A stretch of DNA of 64,000 nucleotides from Sclerurus mexicanus (Eukaryota; Chordata; Aves; Passeriformes; Furnariidae): NCBI GenBank assembly GCA_013396755.1, contig VWZF01002261.1:558001-622000 (forward strand). The letters are read 5' to 3'. Below are positions 26,701-39,800 of the stretch, piece by piece. The notes under the pieces are model-generated. The model saw nothing but the letters and a program-made list of their open reading frames with translations. It did not search any database and was not told where the DNA came from. The translations under genes and the position numbers were made by a program. Within the stretch, counting starts at the first letter, position 1. Every line of letters begins with the position of its first letter.

Positions 26701-29700
26701 CCTTAAAGGGTCCTACTTTTAGCAGTTCCAGCTTTTATGATTGTGTCTATAAAGTGAATACAATCTGAAATCGCTTAGCAAAAGACTTGTTAACTGGTAT
26801 GTTGAGATGTCCAGCTTTTCATAACAGTTGATTGTCTTCTGCAGGTAACCATAATTTTTAAAAAACAATCACGCCACAGGCATCCTGAGCAAGGTTTGGC
26901 TTGCAGAACAAATTACCTCCTAGAAAGACCAATATAGTATCTGGCTCTACTGCTAAAATGGTTTCATTTCACTTGAAAACCATGAACATATTGGTTTTGC
27001 AATTCATACAAGTTTTGCAACTTTTATGACCAATTATGCCCTTGTGTTGGTGCAGACACCTACCAGTGTTGAAAGAACATGGAGAAACTTCCTTCCTTCA
27101 AAGTATTTGTTCCCATTGCCTTCTAGCAGGTTTTCCAGCTGTTGAACAGCTACAAATGCAAGATTTGATTTTTTTACACAACATCGTGGTTGTTCCTCTG
27201 TGGGGTTCAGCTATTTACCATCCAGCCATTGTCTTGGACTTCTTGCCAAGTTTGCTGCCATGGAGGATTTATTCTTTTCCATTTCTGTGGGCTTCAATAT
27301 GGCTTGAACAAGTGTCCCAGCAGATAGCAGTGTTGCCTAAAAGTACTGGGAGTTTGCATGAAGAAAGCTTTCTACTATCTGTTCTTAAAATTTATGCTAT
27401 ACCTTAGGACTATTCATTCAAACACAATATGGGCAAATTGAAGGATGTCTCCCAAAATATAAACTGTAACAAATATGGGTTTTGACATTCATTCCTACAC
27501 ATTTCTGCATTTTATCAACCTGTTCTCTGTGCCACCCAGTCATTTAGTATTTAAATTCTAAAGGCATTTTACAAGAACTGGGGAATTGTTTTTTTTAAAA
27601 TATAATGAGAAGAACAAAAGCTGTTTTGTTTCAGGAAAAAAAATTCAAATTAGGATCTCTAGTCTCTTTATAGTGATTGGATATGCAAAAGCTGTTTTTA
27701 AATTGTGTTTCTTTCTCATCTTCAGTGGCAGGTTCAGCTGCACCCGTTCTCTAAAGCAGCACAGGAGAGTTCTATGTACTATTTGCAGATACATCATTTT
27801 TCTGAACTGATGGTTGCCTTTCACAGAGCTGCATGCGAGTAAGCACAGCCACTAGTGCTTGGTATACAATTGGTTCTTGCTGTTATTCCAGGAGACATCA
27901 CAAATGTTTGGGGTTTTTTAATGTATATTGGGATTGTATTAATACATGCCTATTTGTCACTGACTGGTTGCTCGTCTCTGACTATAGCTTCAGATCCTAA
28001 ATTTAACTACTGCTTTACCAAGGTGGTAATACCAAGGGGCTATATGGCCAAAAAAATGTCCTTTGAACCATGTCTGTAAAAAACCGAGATGATTGCTTAC
28101 TTGTTGCTAGGGTATATGTTGCACAGTTTTCTTAAGTTTAATATCAGCAACTCCTCTTGCTATGACAGTGCACTTTATATATATATAGTTTTTATATAAA
28201 GTCAAAAATACAAATTTCTGAAATGTTAAGCTGAAAACTAATGCTATTCAGTGTTTTAACTTCGAGCTAGAAGTCCATTCTTCCCATGGACCTTAGACTG
28301 ACAGGTGGATTTGAAAGAGTTTTTAAATATATCTTTGAAGATTTAAAAATAGTTTTATACCAGAAGGCAAACATACAGTAGCTTCTTCTGTGAAGCTTAT
28401 CTTTCAATTGGCAATAAATAGTGTATGGCTCAGGGATTTTTGATCTAGTTTGGCCTATTTATTCTGTTCTAGCTGAATGGATTGCTTTAATATACTATTG
28501 AGATGAGCTCCCACTCTGGAAGGTCATTATATGGTAATGAATTGCCACCTCTTCTTATCCCAGAACTGAAGCCCAGGTTTCTCAGATTCAGTGCTGTCAA
28601 TAGGGGTCTGCAAGGAGAGGTCAGGGGAAGCACTTCAGGCGAGGGGCTGTAATCTGTGAGGCATGGACAGCCAGTGAACCTCTCCTTTTATCAGCAAGGC
28701 AGCTCCCTGCTCCGAGGTTGCCGTGTCTTTATCACACAATGGACTGTAAAGCATATCTTTTTTCTGTGACTTTCTGCTGCTAACTTCATTCGGAAGGGTG
28801 GCATTTAAAGTTTCACATAACTGTCTTTAATTGTGTCTGAGATATTTTCCTCCACATACCCCTCCCCTCGTTTTATTTATTTATTTACAAGCACCCAATA
28901 CCATTATTCCCTGGGATAAAGCAGATTTGAGAGAAAAAGAAGTTTCCATTTCCCCCCCACCCCAAAACTTTCTATTAAATAACAACCATAAAGAACAACC
29001 AAATGTGGTCATATAGACCATATAAAATGGCTACTAATTGAAAACTTTATTTACCCCATGTCTCACGGTCTAAGAATAAATGCATATTTAGTGAATAAAA
29101 TGTCTAATTTCAACGGAATTGAAATTGAAGGTGACTCTTGGCAAGACAGGTCCCTGGATTGTGTATTGACTGAAGTTTCTCATTAGTTGATGTAGCCAAA
29201 ATAGCTCTTATTTCAGTATAATTATCAACCCTGACAAATACTTATTTATTTATTCATCAGGAAAATATGTGTCCTGAAGAAGACAGTCTGTGGTATTAAA
29301 AAATGCCAACTAATACATAGATAGCCAACTTACATGTGAATTTCTTTTACACAAAACTCTTCAAATGCTGAAAATAACACAATCATTCTGATAAATAAGC
29401 CAAAGAGCAATTACTGAGAAGCGGGATGGTTAGCTACCACCTGAAGGCACAATTCTACAAGATAAATGCATATGGACTTTGACAACTGATAAGATTTCTG
29501 ATTTTCTACACAGCAGAAAACTCTCCCCACCTTACCACTATACAATAACATTACTTGTTTGATTATTATCATTCATCTTTTACATTATATGGAAAAGTAG
29601 TTCTGCTGGAGGTAAAATACCTCAGAAATTGCCTACTCTTTCTCTTTAGTAAGTAAAAGCTATTTGTTCTTGTAGTATACTCTCACACAAAATCCTTTCA

Positions 29701-32181
29701 GTCTGAGAGATGGGCCACATCCCAGCTCATCCATAGGGTGCAATTTTCAAGAAGTCCAAGGGAAATTTCAGTGGGTGATCTGCATTATTACAAGACAGAA
29801 ACTGAGTTGGCTGCAGAGGTCTCGTCAAAGCTGAAATTCATCATTTTTCTGCTGTTCAGAGTTAAGCTACTGTGTCTGATTTAGAAAATAGGCTGGAGAA
29901 AAAAAAATCATGTTCTGCTTGTTTAGATATCACCTATAAATATAGTTAATTTTATACAGGTTAAGCATGGTTGTAAGGGGCCAGGAAAGTACACGATGCA
30001 TAAAACAGGCCTTCCAGTAGATAATTCTACAGTAAATTGTACTTTCGCTCATAATGAAGCTACATAGAAACTACACAATGGGGCAAGTCATGTCCATATT
30101 GAACCATGGAGTAGCATGCCAAACTTGCTATTATTGCTTCTTTATTCTTGATTTCCTTATTTCCCACATAATTATATTGTTTTCCACTTTAAAAATATCT
30201 TATTTTCTGCTCATAAAAGTCAAGAAAAATATTACTATGAGTAGATACTGCAAATGGACTGAATTCTTTGCCTTGTCCTTTCAACATAACAGAATAACAG
30301 AAGGATCAAGTTTTAAAGATCCATAGATGTTTCCCAGAACATAGTTAGAGACTTGGTGTGACAAGCAGGTAGAGTCTGTTTGCATTTTAAATTCTGCTTC
30401 CTCTGTGATGGTGGTAAATTTTAAAAAACTTGAATATGGTATTTATTATCCTCCTAAGGAGGTATGTGCACTGGTGGTGTCCATTTCCATCCTGTCTCTT
30501 TTCATGAGAATGAGAGGGACCTTAAAGTATCACTGGAGAGGGAAAAGGACCGGTCAGTGCAAGCACCTTGCAGTGATTCCTGGTGAGCTCTGTGTATCCT
30601 GGTGAGAAGCTTGGTTTTCATAATGACATGTGCCTATTTATGTAGCAAAGATTAAAGGCACATTTTAACAGACATTTGGTTTCTAAACTTACTTATTAAA
30701 AGGAAACAATGCCTTTTTTCCCCAAGTGATATTTTAATATAATGGGAATCATCACAATGAGCAATCACTTTCTGAGCAGGTGCTCAACATCATTACCCTG
30801 TGTTAGGAAATGTAAAGACACGATACATAAAAATGAATCTCTGGTGTCATGTACTGTCTAGCAAATGAAAAATAATTCCCCTTCTGTCAGTTGATCTTAG
30901 GCAATGTTAAATTAGTGCAAATGAGGTCAGAATCAGGCCCAGAGATTATTCAATATATTGAAGAAGAGACAGTGAAGTGTATTAGCTGTCATTTAATTAA
31001 TTTTGTGTTTCCCCAAACAACTCTTATTGGCATCAAGAACGTTGAACATATTTTAAATATAAATACAAAATTAGAAACCTGAGTACACGGCATTTTTGTA
31101 AGCCATAAGTTAGAACTTTCTTTTGCTGCTAGGAATGGCATTAGCCAGGTATTTAAAGAAAGTAAAAATGATTATAGAGTTACTAAAGAACACAGTAGCA
31201 AAATATGGACAGCTAGAAGACCTTACATTGAGGGCACAATGTACAATAGCAATATACCGGAGATCCCTGATAATTGTTCTTAGAGCAATGTGCATTCTGC
31301 AAGGATGCATCATAACTCTTGAAGGTCAAAACCAAACTATTTTCTTGCTGAATTGCATTCAAAGACAATAATCCTTAAAATCATTTTGATGTAAAAAACC
31401 CCAATCAGACACTAGTGATTAGATTTGGTCTTAGTCTTTTGTCTGTATGAATTTTCTTGATTATTAGTTGCTTAATTGAATATAAATTTATATTTGACAT
31501 AAGGACAGAGCTGACACACAAAGAACATATTTCTATATAGTTTCTTAGTGTAACAAGCTAACAATCCTTGTGAAAACTCTAGTCTTAAACTACTAGCCAT
31601 GCAATTGTTTTCCTATGGTGATTGGAATCCTCACAAGATTTTGCTGTTTTTTTAATCAGAAACTGTTTCCAAATTAAGAATTCTCTCAGAATTTGTGCCT
31701 GTGCTTTATGCTTTACAAGAAATTAATCTTAACAGAAAATGATCCAGTAAATGCACATGTGCTCTGACGTCCATGTTTAGGAGCTAAGGTGCTTTTTCGT
31801 GTGAGAAGCTGTACCTCAGATTAGTTTGACACATTAAAACATTTCCCACCACTTTCCCTGTCCAGACAGAGCTGCTTGGGCAAGGTGGTGCAGACTGAAC
31901 AACACTTTTCTTAAAATGGGGTTTTGCCTGTGTAGGTACCAGGGCAGCCTCACACAGAGTTACTTTTCCTTGTACAATCACGACAAGGTGCTAGTCAAAT
32001 TGACGTCATTAGGAATTTCACACATTCTAATTTTGGAAAGCCAATAGCATCCTTAGTGCAAATCTTTACTTGGGTGGGGGAAGAAAAACCAAACCAAACC
32101 CCACACCAAGGTATAATTCCCAGAAGCCTTTGAGAGAACATTTTAAAGCTGGCAGAGCAAAGATAAATGCAAAGAAAAGAA

Positions 32182-32224
32182 AGCACTTTGAAAGCATATT
32201 TCAAGCAAAATATTTCAAAGTGCT
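32182..32224. repeat. Perfect 12-bp inverted repeat with 19-base loop
   Basis: AGCACTTTGAAA (32182-32193) is exactly complementary to TTTCAAAGTGCT (32213-32224). The stem is too short for a typical microRNA precursor. In AT-rich DNA one such structure per 64 kb is not very unlikely by chance. Confidence 0.8.
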
Positions 32225-33373
32225 ACCAACAGGAAGCCAGTAAAGTCCTCCATTACCACATCACAATTGTAAATCTGTGCAAATAATTTTTCTTAAAAAA
32301 CACACAACCTCCTCTGAGGATTCACCACCCAAGCAGTCCTAATAGCAGCTGTCTGGGAGTTCAAGAATTTAGGTGATGAATTAAGGAAATAGTGCAACTG
32401 CTGACTCACTTCGCACAAAGGTAATTGCAGATGAGCTGAGCAAGGTCCTGCCTTGAACAAAATGGGGGAAAGTCACAGAAATGGGCCGAGACAGGTTCTG
32501 TTTCCCAGTGTGACAGTGGGTGGGACAAAGCTAACTATCTCCAGGGTTATAAGCCACTGGTGAAAGGAAGAACACTCAGCAAAATATACGTACCTATTGC
32601 TAAGAGGTGAGAAGAGGGTATCTGAAAATATGAGAAAGCAAAGCTAAAGAACAGTCTGCAAGGCAAGTGGAGGAAAGCCCTTTCATTAGTCAGTAATATA
32701 GCAACTCCTGTTTTGGGAAATCATAAATATTGTAAAAAAGAATTGCCAGAGAGCTTTTATTTTTCTTGTGTTCCCATGACTGATAGGGCTGTCTCCTTCA
32801 AGTCTACTTTCACAGTTATGCACCGTGACATTCAAGAACAGTAGAGGAAAAGTGACACTTTCAGATTCTTCTCTTCATCCATGTTAAAATAGTGTAAGTC
32901 GAGCCCACATCAACCAAGAAGTCATCCTTCCATTTTCTTAGAGAAATTGTGGATTCAAAGGTACTAGTTCAACTAGGATATTAATTGTGTGTTTTGGAAT
33001 TTATGAAGTGGTAATCTATAACCATCAGAAAATATAGGCTTTCTCTAAACCCAGTAGAATCACAACAATACTAATGGTTCTGGAACTTCTAAAGGAATAA
33101 AAAATGTCTTGATGTTGCAGATGAGTGTAGTTTCTGCATTCAATATCCAGACTCTCTATCTTTAGGAAGATCTCTTTGCAAAGGCAAAATGAAGCTTGGG
33201 TTTTTCTAGGGCAGTCTAAAAGTGCTTGGAGATACTACTTCCATTAGTACATAGAAGCTGAAAAAAAAAGGGAGATGGTATAGGAAAATACTTTGTGGGA
33301 ATTGGCTGTTTGCATTGCATAGGTGCACTTGGTATTGCTTTCCAAACACAAGTGTCTGCACTGAATGTTGCAA

Positions 33374-33541
33374 CACACAGAATCAAAGAATGGATTGGGT
33401 TGGAAGGGATCTTAAAACAGATCTAATTCCGCCACAGTCAGGGATGCCCTTCTCTAGACCAGGATATTTAGGACCCCATCCAACCTGGTCTTGAACAAAT
33501 GTTTGCATATTAACAGGTCCTTCCGTCTTCAACAACCAGGG
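33374..33541 (-). mobile_element. CR1 LINE, 5'-truncated 3' end fragment
   Basis: The plus strand reads CACAGAATCAAAGAATGG, then a TTGGGTTGGAAGGGAT block, then CCCATCCAACCTGGTCTTGA. This is the reverse complement of the CR1 3' end well known from bird genomes, so the element lies on the minus strand with its 3' end near 33374. Only about 170 bp remain, which fits the usual 5' truncation of CR1. Many substitutions and small gaps show an old insertion. No reverse-transcriptase coding remains. This is the main evidence that the DNA is avian. Confidence 0.9.
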
Positions 33542-36500
33542 AAAGTAAGGTACAAATCTTGGTTTTATGGATCTTAGATGTAATAATATTGAGTGTAAAA
33601 TCTCAAAAATCCCAGTGAGTCAGATCTCAGTTCCTTATTTCCCCAAGCAAAAGACACACTGCACTTAGGGTATTCATTTGGGAGGTGTTCTTCATCAGAG
33701 GGCATGCTGGATTTCTATGGAAGGACTTCAGATATAGCATTTGTTGTTGGCTGCTGCAGGAACAGGGAGAAACACACTCTCAATAGGGAAAACAGGGAAT
33801 GCTTGGAATGAAATCCCTTTGGATTTTTTGCTGCAGGGTAGGATTTAGTATGATCCCTTTAAGGTGAAGGCAGCTGCATAAGGTAAATTTCCTCCTAGAT
33901 TTAGAATTAACTTGTTGAAGAGCATTATTGATTACTGATGAAATGCTGATACCATACTAAATGTAATTTATTCAAGAGGTTTAATTTATGCTATTAATGA
34001 ACAGAAACATTATTATACCTGAAATTTACAGGAGGATGTAAAAAGTACATGTTGAACGTGGTTTTATGAGGTATTCGAAGATCTTTTTTAGTCAAAATAG
34101 CAGATGAAAATTCCAGGTTTCCATTTTTAGTACTATGCTGTTATGAAGTCTGTATTTGATTGGAATACAGGAAAGAAGTAGCATCACAAGTAGGCTATTT
34201 ACTGATCAACCTGCTGCAGTTGTGGGGCCATTGACAGAGACCAGAAGAGGGGTTTGAGTTCACTCCCTGAGTTTGCACCAGGTAACTCCAGAATGGAACT
34301 GGGAACATAAGGACAGTCTTGGGACGTGAGCTGTGGAAGGGACTGAGTCAGCCTTGAAAAGAAGAGAAGAGCAGAAAGGCAGCTGACTTGCTCACAAAGT
34401 CATTTTTAGGGGAAATTCGGAGTTTTTGTGGGAACGACAAAACAGTCAAATGGAGCCCAAAAGGTCAAGAAACTTGAGGCAGCAAAGTCAACCCTTCACT
34501 GTGGCACTAAAACTTAGCATGGAAATTTTTGCAGATGACTTTTACCTCTCTGAAAATAACATCTGATAATGAAACTGTGGACTTGAGTTTAATGATCCCA
34601 GTGTGAAAGGGCATCTGTAAAATGTTTTCTCCTTTTGTTGGCTGCTTCTAACGAACATTTTAGGAAAACATAAATAATTTACAACAACAAAAGCCGTTTT
34701 TTTTCCCCCTGACCTGAATGCAATAATTGCTGCATTTACTTTATGATTCTCCTTTTGGTAAAAGTAAAATAAAATCAAATCAATGATGAGCAGAGCAGAG
34801 GGCATGTGGAGCCAAACAAGATAAGTGACAGATGGTCACTGAATGACCACACAAAGTCATAACATCAGAGATCCTGGAAAGGACTCTGGTCCAGGCAACG
34901 AGTAGCGTGGCATAGTTTCCTAAACTTAAGTAGGTACTTTTGAAATATAACTCTAAAATCACTCTGAAGTGTTTTTAAAACTCCTCAGTAATGTGCCTGT
35001 GGGGGATGCTATTTTTCATGTGTTGGCGGTGATTTCAGGAATGAATTTTGGCAAGCTCGGCTGAGTTCCCTCACTGCACAGTACATGGTAATGTTCATTA
35101 TGATTATATCAAATACTACCCATTCTGTGCAGAATTAAATTTGATCTAATTTTCAAACTCCTAATACCCAGGTGTGTCCTAGAACCAGATTTTTTTCTTG
35201 GTAATTAGTCCACCATTTGTTGACAGTTGATTTTTTAAATTTTGTACACAACTCTTATTGCATTTTACATTACTGTTTTTTGAGTGGAAAATATTTATCA
35301 GAGTGATAAATGGGTCCTCTATTGTGTCTTTTTTGTTAGAGGCCAATAAAATACAACTGCGGACCCCAAAAATCCCCACGCTTGCTCAGTGCTTTGCTCC
35401 TGAAGAAGCAGAATACCTTTCCAATCTCCTGGGCTGAAGCTCAGGAGAGTTTTGAGTGTTAAAAGTTTCTAATCTTTATTCTGCTTTACTTATCTGGCAA
35501 TACATATTCATGAGGAAGGTCATTATAGCAGCACCCAGTAGTGTGGTTCTAGTTTGGAGCAGTGGCACTCAGCGCTCACAGCCAAACTCACAGAAGAGCA
35601 TTGCAGAACTGAACACCAAGGCAGTTAGAAGAAAGCAATTTTCTGAAAGCTTAATGAAACCAAAAGAGTTTTCATTTACATTATTGGGCTACCAGTGGGA
35701 AAAGAGCTTTCTAACTTATTTGAGCCTGTCTTCCCACAGATTTTAAAAAGTCATTTTGCCTTCAGAGTGCTCTGACAGGGTGCTGCATACAAGTAGTTTT
35801 CAGATGCAAGAGGAGCGCTGCACAGGGCAAGTGGGGACAATGGGCTGAATGTCACAGATTCAAATAGCCTGGTCACCAAATTTCAGTGAAAAATAATGCA
35901 AGGTTCACTTTTTTTTTTTTTGCTAAAGCTGTCGTCTACTTCAGATCTTTGTAAAAGGCTTGAAGGTATCAAAATACTTTTTGTGTAAAACAAACTACCA
36001 AATAAGTGAGCTTTAAGTAACAGATGCAGAAGTGAGAATTTAGAGGAAATTTCTGGAGAGTTCCTCAGATCACCTGAGCTTGAAGGAACTCTTCATGTAC
36101 TGGAGTTCCTCCAAAGCTGCCCACTGGTCCCAAATACAAGCACGTACAAATGGAACATTATGGCATTCCTCCTGTAAATGACGCCTCTCAAATATCTGAA
36201 AACCTAGACACCTTTCAGTACCCTGACTCACATCAGTTTATTTATACTCTCAGTGGAGTATAAAATTATTTTTCAAGTGATTTATAGTTTCATGATAATA
36301 AAGGCTAATATATAATATATGCTAGTTAAAATGTTGCTAGCATTCAAATAAGTATGCTTGTTAATATTTCAGTCAAGCATTTAACTCAAGTTACTGTCTA
36401 TATAAATGTCAACACATTTGAATGTATATAAGTGTGGGTGTGTTTGGATGAGTGGGTGGCAGTAAATGTATAACCAACATATTTCTATAGCACAAACTGG

Positions 36501-36689
36501 ATATTACTGTATTATAAACTGTGTTTTACCAGAGCATTAATTTGACTCACTAGATTCAAGTACTTGTGCAGGTATGAACAGCAAAGAATAACATAACAAG
36601 ACAAAGGAGAGCATTCCTATCCCCGAGGTGAATCTACTCTTCTTTCTCTTTACTCTTTACCATCTTCTATTCTTTTTCATATTCTGCAG

Positions 36690-36821
36690 GTGTGACCTTG
36701 ATTACTGCCCACAGCATGGTGGAGGAAGGCTATTTCCACCCATTCTTACGTATTTGTGCCTCAACAGCAGGAACATGCAATGCTAACATGGGAAGCTGTT
36801 GCTACAGTGCATTTTCTGCAG
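36690..36821 (+). other. Plus-strand exon-like segment with strong splice sites
   Basis: A 132-nt segment is bounded by an excellent acceptor (TTTTTCATATTCTGCAG) and an excellent donor (TCTGCAG|GTAACT) on the plus strand, opposite to the main gene. One frame is fully open for 43 codons, starting and ending in phase 1. It contains VTLITAHSMVEEGYFHPF and a Cys-rich second half with a CC pair; the frame closes soon after the donor. The other two frames contain stops. It could be an exon of an antisense coding gene or a lncRNA, or a chance pairing. No partner exon with matching phase was found nearby. Confidence 0.3.
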
Positions 36822-39800
36822 GTAACTACAGAAGCAAATGAAAAGAAAAAAAATGGCAATGAGTCCCTTGTATGCAATCTGGGCTGTTAGGGTCTAAACA
36901 GAGATCTCTTTCCCTCTACCTTTCAGCACCTGGCAGCTTCTGGAGGAATCCTGCCTCCTGTTAGTACCCGTCTCTCATTTTGGGATGAGGGTTCAAGTCT
37001 GGGTCCCAAGTGTTTTTCCTTTTTCTTTAGTGCCAGCTTTTATCTTCATTGTTCTGTGGGATTGGCTGTCTCTGCACTGCAGCCCGGGTCCCCATCTTTT
37101 TATTTCAGTGATTATAGGGTAAGATTTTGTTACATCCTTATCTCTGCTGTGGTCCCGGAGACAGATTCTCTACCTTCCCTCACTTATCTGTATTCTGCCT
37201 ATGATATTGATCTGAAAAATTGTTTCTTCTCTGAACATCACCTTCCCTGCTGTTGAGCCTGTGCCAAGTGACTGTGCCTGACACATCTCCCCTTGGCCTC
37301 TCAGCCCATCCCTGGCACTGGCCAGCTCTCTGCAGGCCTAGCTGAAGTGCATCTGGAGGTCTCCCAGCAGCACTGTGGAGACACATCCATGTTGCAAACC
37401 CCACGCTCACCCCAGCAAACTTTGGGCTGCCAAATTGAGAGTCATCCCTGCAGACAGCCCAGTGGTGCTGCCAGGCCAGAAGAGTCCATTAAGGCTCAGC
37501 TGGCCCCATGCCAGTGTGATGCACAGGGTGGTTTTACACAACTGCTCCTTTCTGCTATTTGCAGCACCTCTGTAGCCAGAAAATGGCCTCTCTTTCCAGT
37601 GGTTTTTAAGTGGCAACTTAATTTTAGGTATTTTGAAGGAAGAAGTGATTTTCCACAGCTAAGATAGCTTTTATCAAAATATTCCTAATATTAAACAATG
37701 ATGCCTTTCAATGAGTTAAAACCACCACCCTCTAGAGACTATTAAAAATTCAGTAACCTTGGCAACAAAATAAAAGGCAGTTTAGTTGTTTCAAATGGGG
37801 AAAATACACCCTTTAATGTGTGAATATATTGATAATAGATTGGTTTGGGTAGTTTTTGTTTTCCTAATTGTATAGCTCAATCCTACATTTCTTTCTATGG
37901 CTTCCTTAAACATTCCAGTATTAGGAAATACCATTTTTTCTTCATATAAAACCTGTCCTACATCATAGAACATCATCTGATTAGGAAAAAGTCCATCCCC
38001 TTCTCTCTGAAGCAGAACTAGAAAGTGTCCAGAAAATTCTGCAAGGGCCTATAGACACTCTTGTCAACTGACTCTAAACAGAAAATGAAAACCTGTGCTC
38101 AGGTGATTTTTCAAGGCAAACTGAGTAGTCACTCATTAATATTTTGATATCAAATCTTTCAGAGAGTGTATAAACTCACTCTATTCCATGAAGAGGTAGA
38201 TGTCTATTCCAGGTTAGGAATCAAGTGCAGGACTATTCCCTTCTAGGCTAAAGTCTTGTATAGCTCCCGAAATGAGCTGTGTGTTAAGAGACGAGTTGGT
38301 GAGTTTGGACAGAGCTGCTAAACATAGAAATAAGTGGGAAAAGCCTGGGTGGCTGTGTGCCCCAGCACTCAGCATCACTAAGGTCACCGGGGCTCTGCAC
38401 CTCCACAGGGCTTCGAAACTGAAAATTACTCTTTTGTTTGTCTGCCTGAGGTTTTGTATTTGGTTTTGCAAATTATAAGTATTACCCTCATTCATTTAAA
38501 GGGCTTGAGGCAGTAAGTTCAGGCCATCTAACAGCGAACTACAGAAAGTGCTGTATGTTTTCTTTTTTTAAGTTTGTGAAATAATTTGTTTCCCCGAGCT
38601 AGTGATAATATGGATTTGGAGCACAGCTTTCCCAGATTTATTTAATAAAAGGTTAGCATTTTTCTTCTAGCAGCAAGAAGCAGAGAAAAGAAAGCTATTC
38701 TTCTCCACACAATGGAAGGTAGGATTATAGAATAAATGCAATGGAGATAAGAAAGGTGAATCAATTTAAATGACCTTTATTCAAGCTTCATTGAAACAAA
38801 TGAATAAGAGGATTTATCCACTAGAAGCGGAAATAAGAAAATAATGACTAAATAGGAAACCAAAGGAAAAATTCTATCCAAAGAGATTTGTCAGGGTTTC
38901 TTAGTTTAAAATTAAAATCAACTAAGAGTAAGTTAAAATGTATAGATTAAAGCTGAGCAAGTATAATAAACTCACTTGGACAGCTAAACTAGGAGTAGGA
39001 TATAATGCAGTGCTTGCAACTGAGAGAGGGCTTTGCCTGTTTGCACCATTAACCTTCTAAAATTTAGTCCTCCTACTGTATGGATCAACTGTTTTAGAGA
39101 TTAATTGGCTTGCTAATCCTGTGAATTCCTATTTTTATATTTATCACATAGGACAGGACCATAAAGAGTCCATTGCAGAGCTAGGCAGAAAAGCAAGTGG
39201 AATAATTTTAATGGTGTCACACACAAAAGCCGTGGGGCTCAAGGTCCAAACGTTAGCCCGGTGCACGGGATCCTCAGCCTGGCATTTGCTTCCCTGGCTG
39301 TGGAAAGCAGAGGCACCCCTGAGGCAAAGTGCCAGGTGCACAAACCCCTGGTGCCCAGTGCTGTGTGCCCAAAGTCACTGACACTCCTCGCAGCTCCTGG
39401 GCACCGACCTGGAGTCTTTGCTCTCAGCAGGCTGAGCAGCATCTGCCTTGTGCTGGTGGGCACAACTTTATGTGTTGGTTTTATTTTTTCCCCTCGTAAA
39501 TATTTTTTCATATTTGTAAAAAAACACCTTAAATGAATAAACTGCATATGCAGTTCTTTTGGTGCTTTTTTTTTCCTTCCCGTTTTGTTTAAACCTTACT
39601 TCTTTGCCTCTTTTTGATATGGCAATCAACCAACTAAAGCCATTAATTACATGGAGATAAATTTCTGCCAGTGCACAGATCCTAGGGTAATAGGTTTAAG
39701 CAAAGTGGTGGAATTTGGCAGCTTTCCTTTCCTAGCAAGATTATGTCAGTTCCTCCTAATCCATTGATCCAGTGAGACAGTAATTAGTTAATTTAATGAG

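Noticed and set aside
37080..37115. Plus-strand 36-nt segment between CACTGCAG and TATAGG|GTAAGA.
   Set aside because: Good sites but phase 0-0, not compatible with the plus-strand segment 250 bp upstream (phase 1), and too short to judge.
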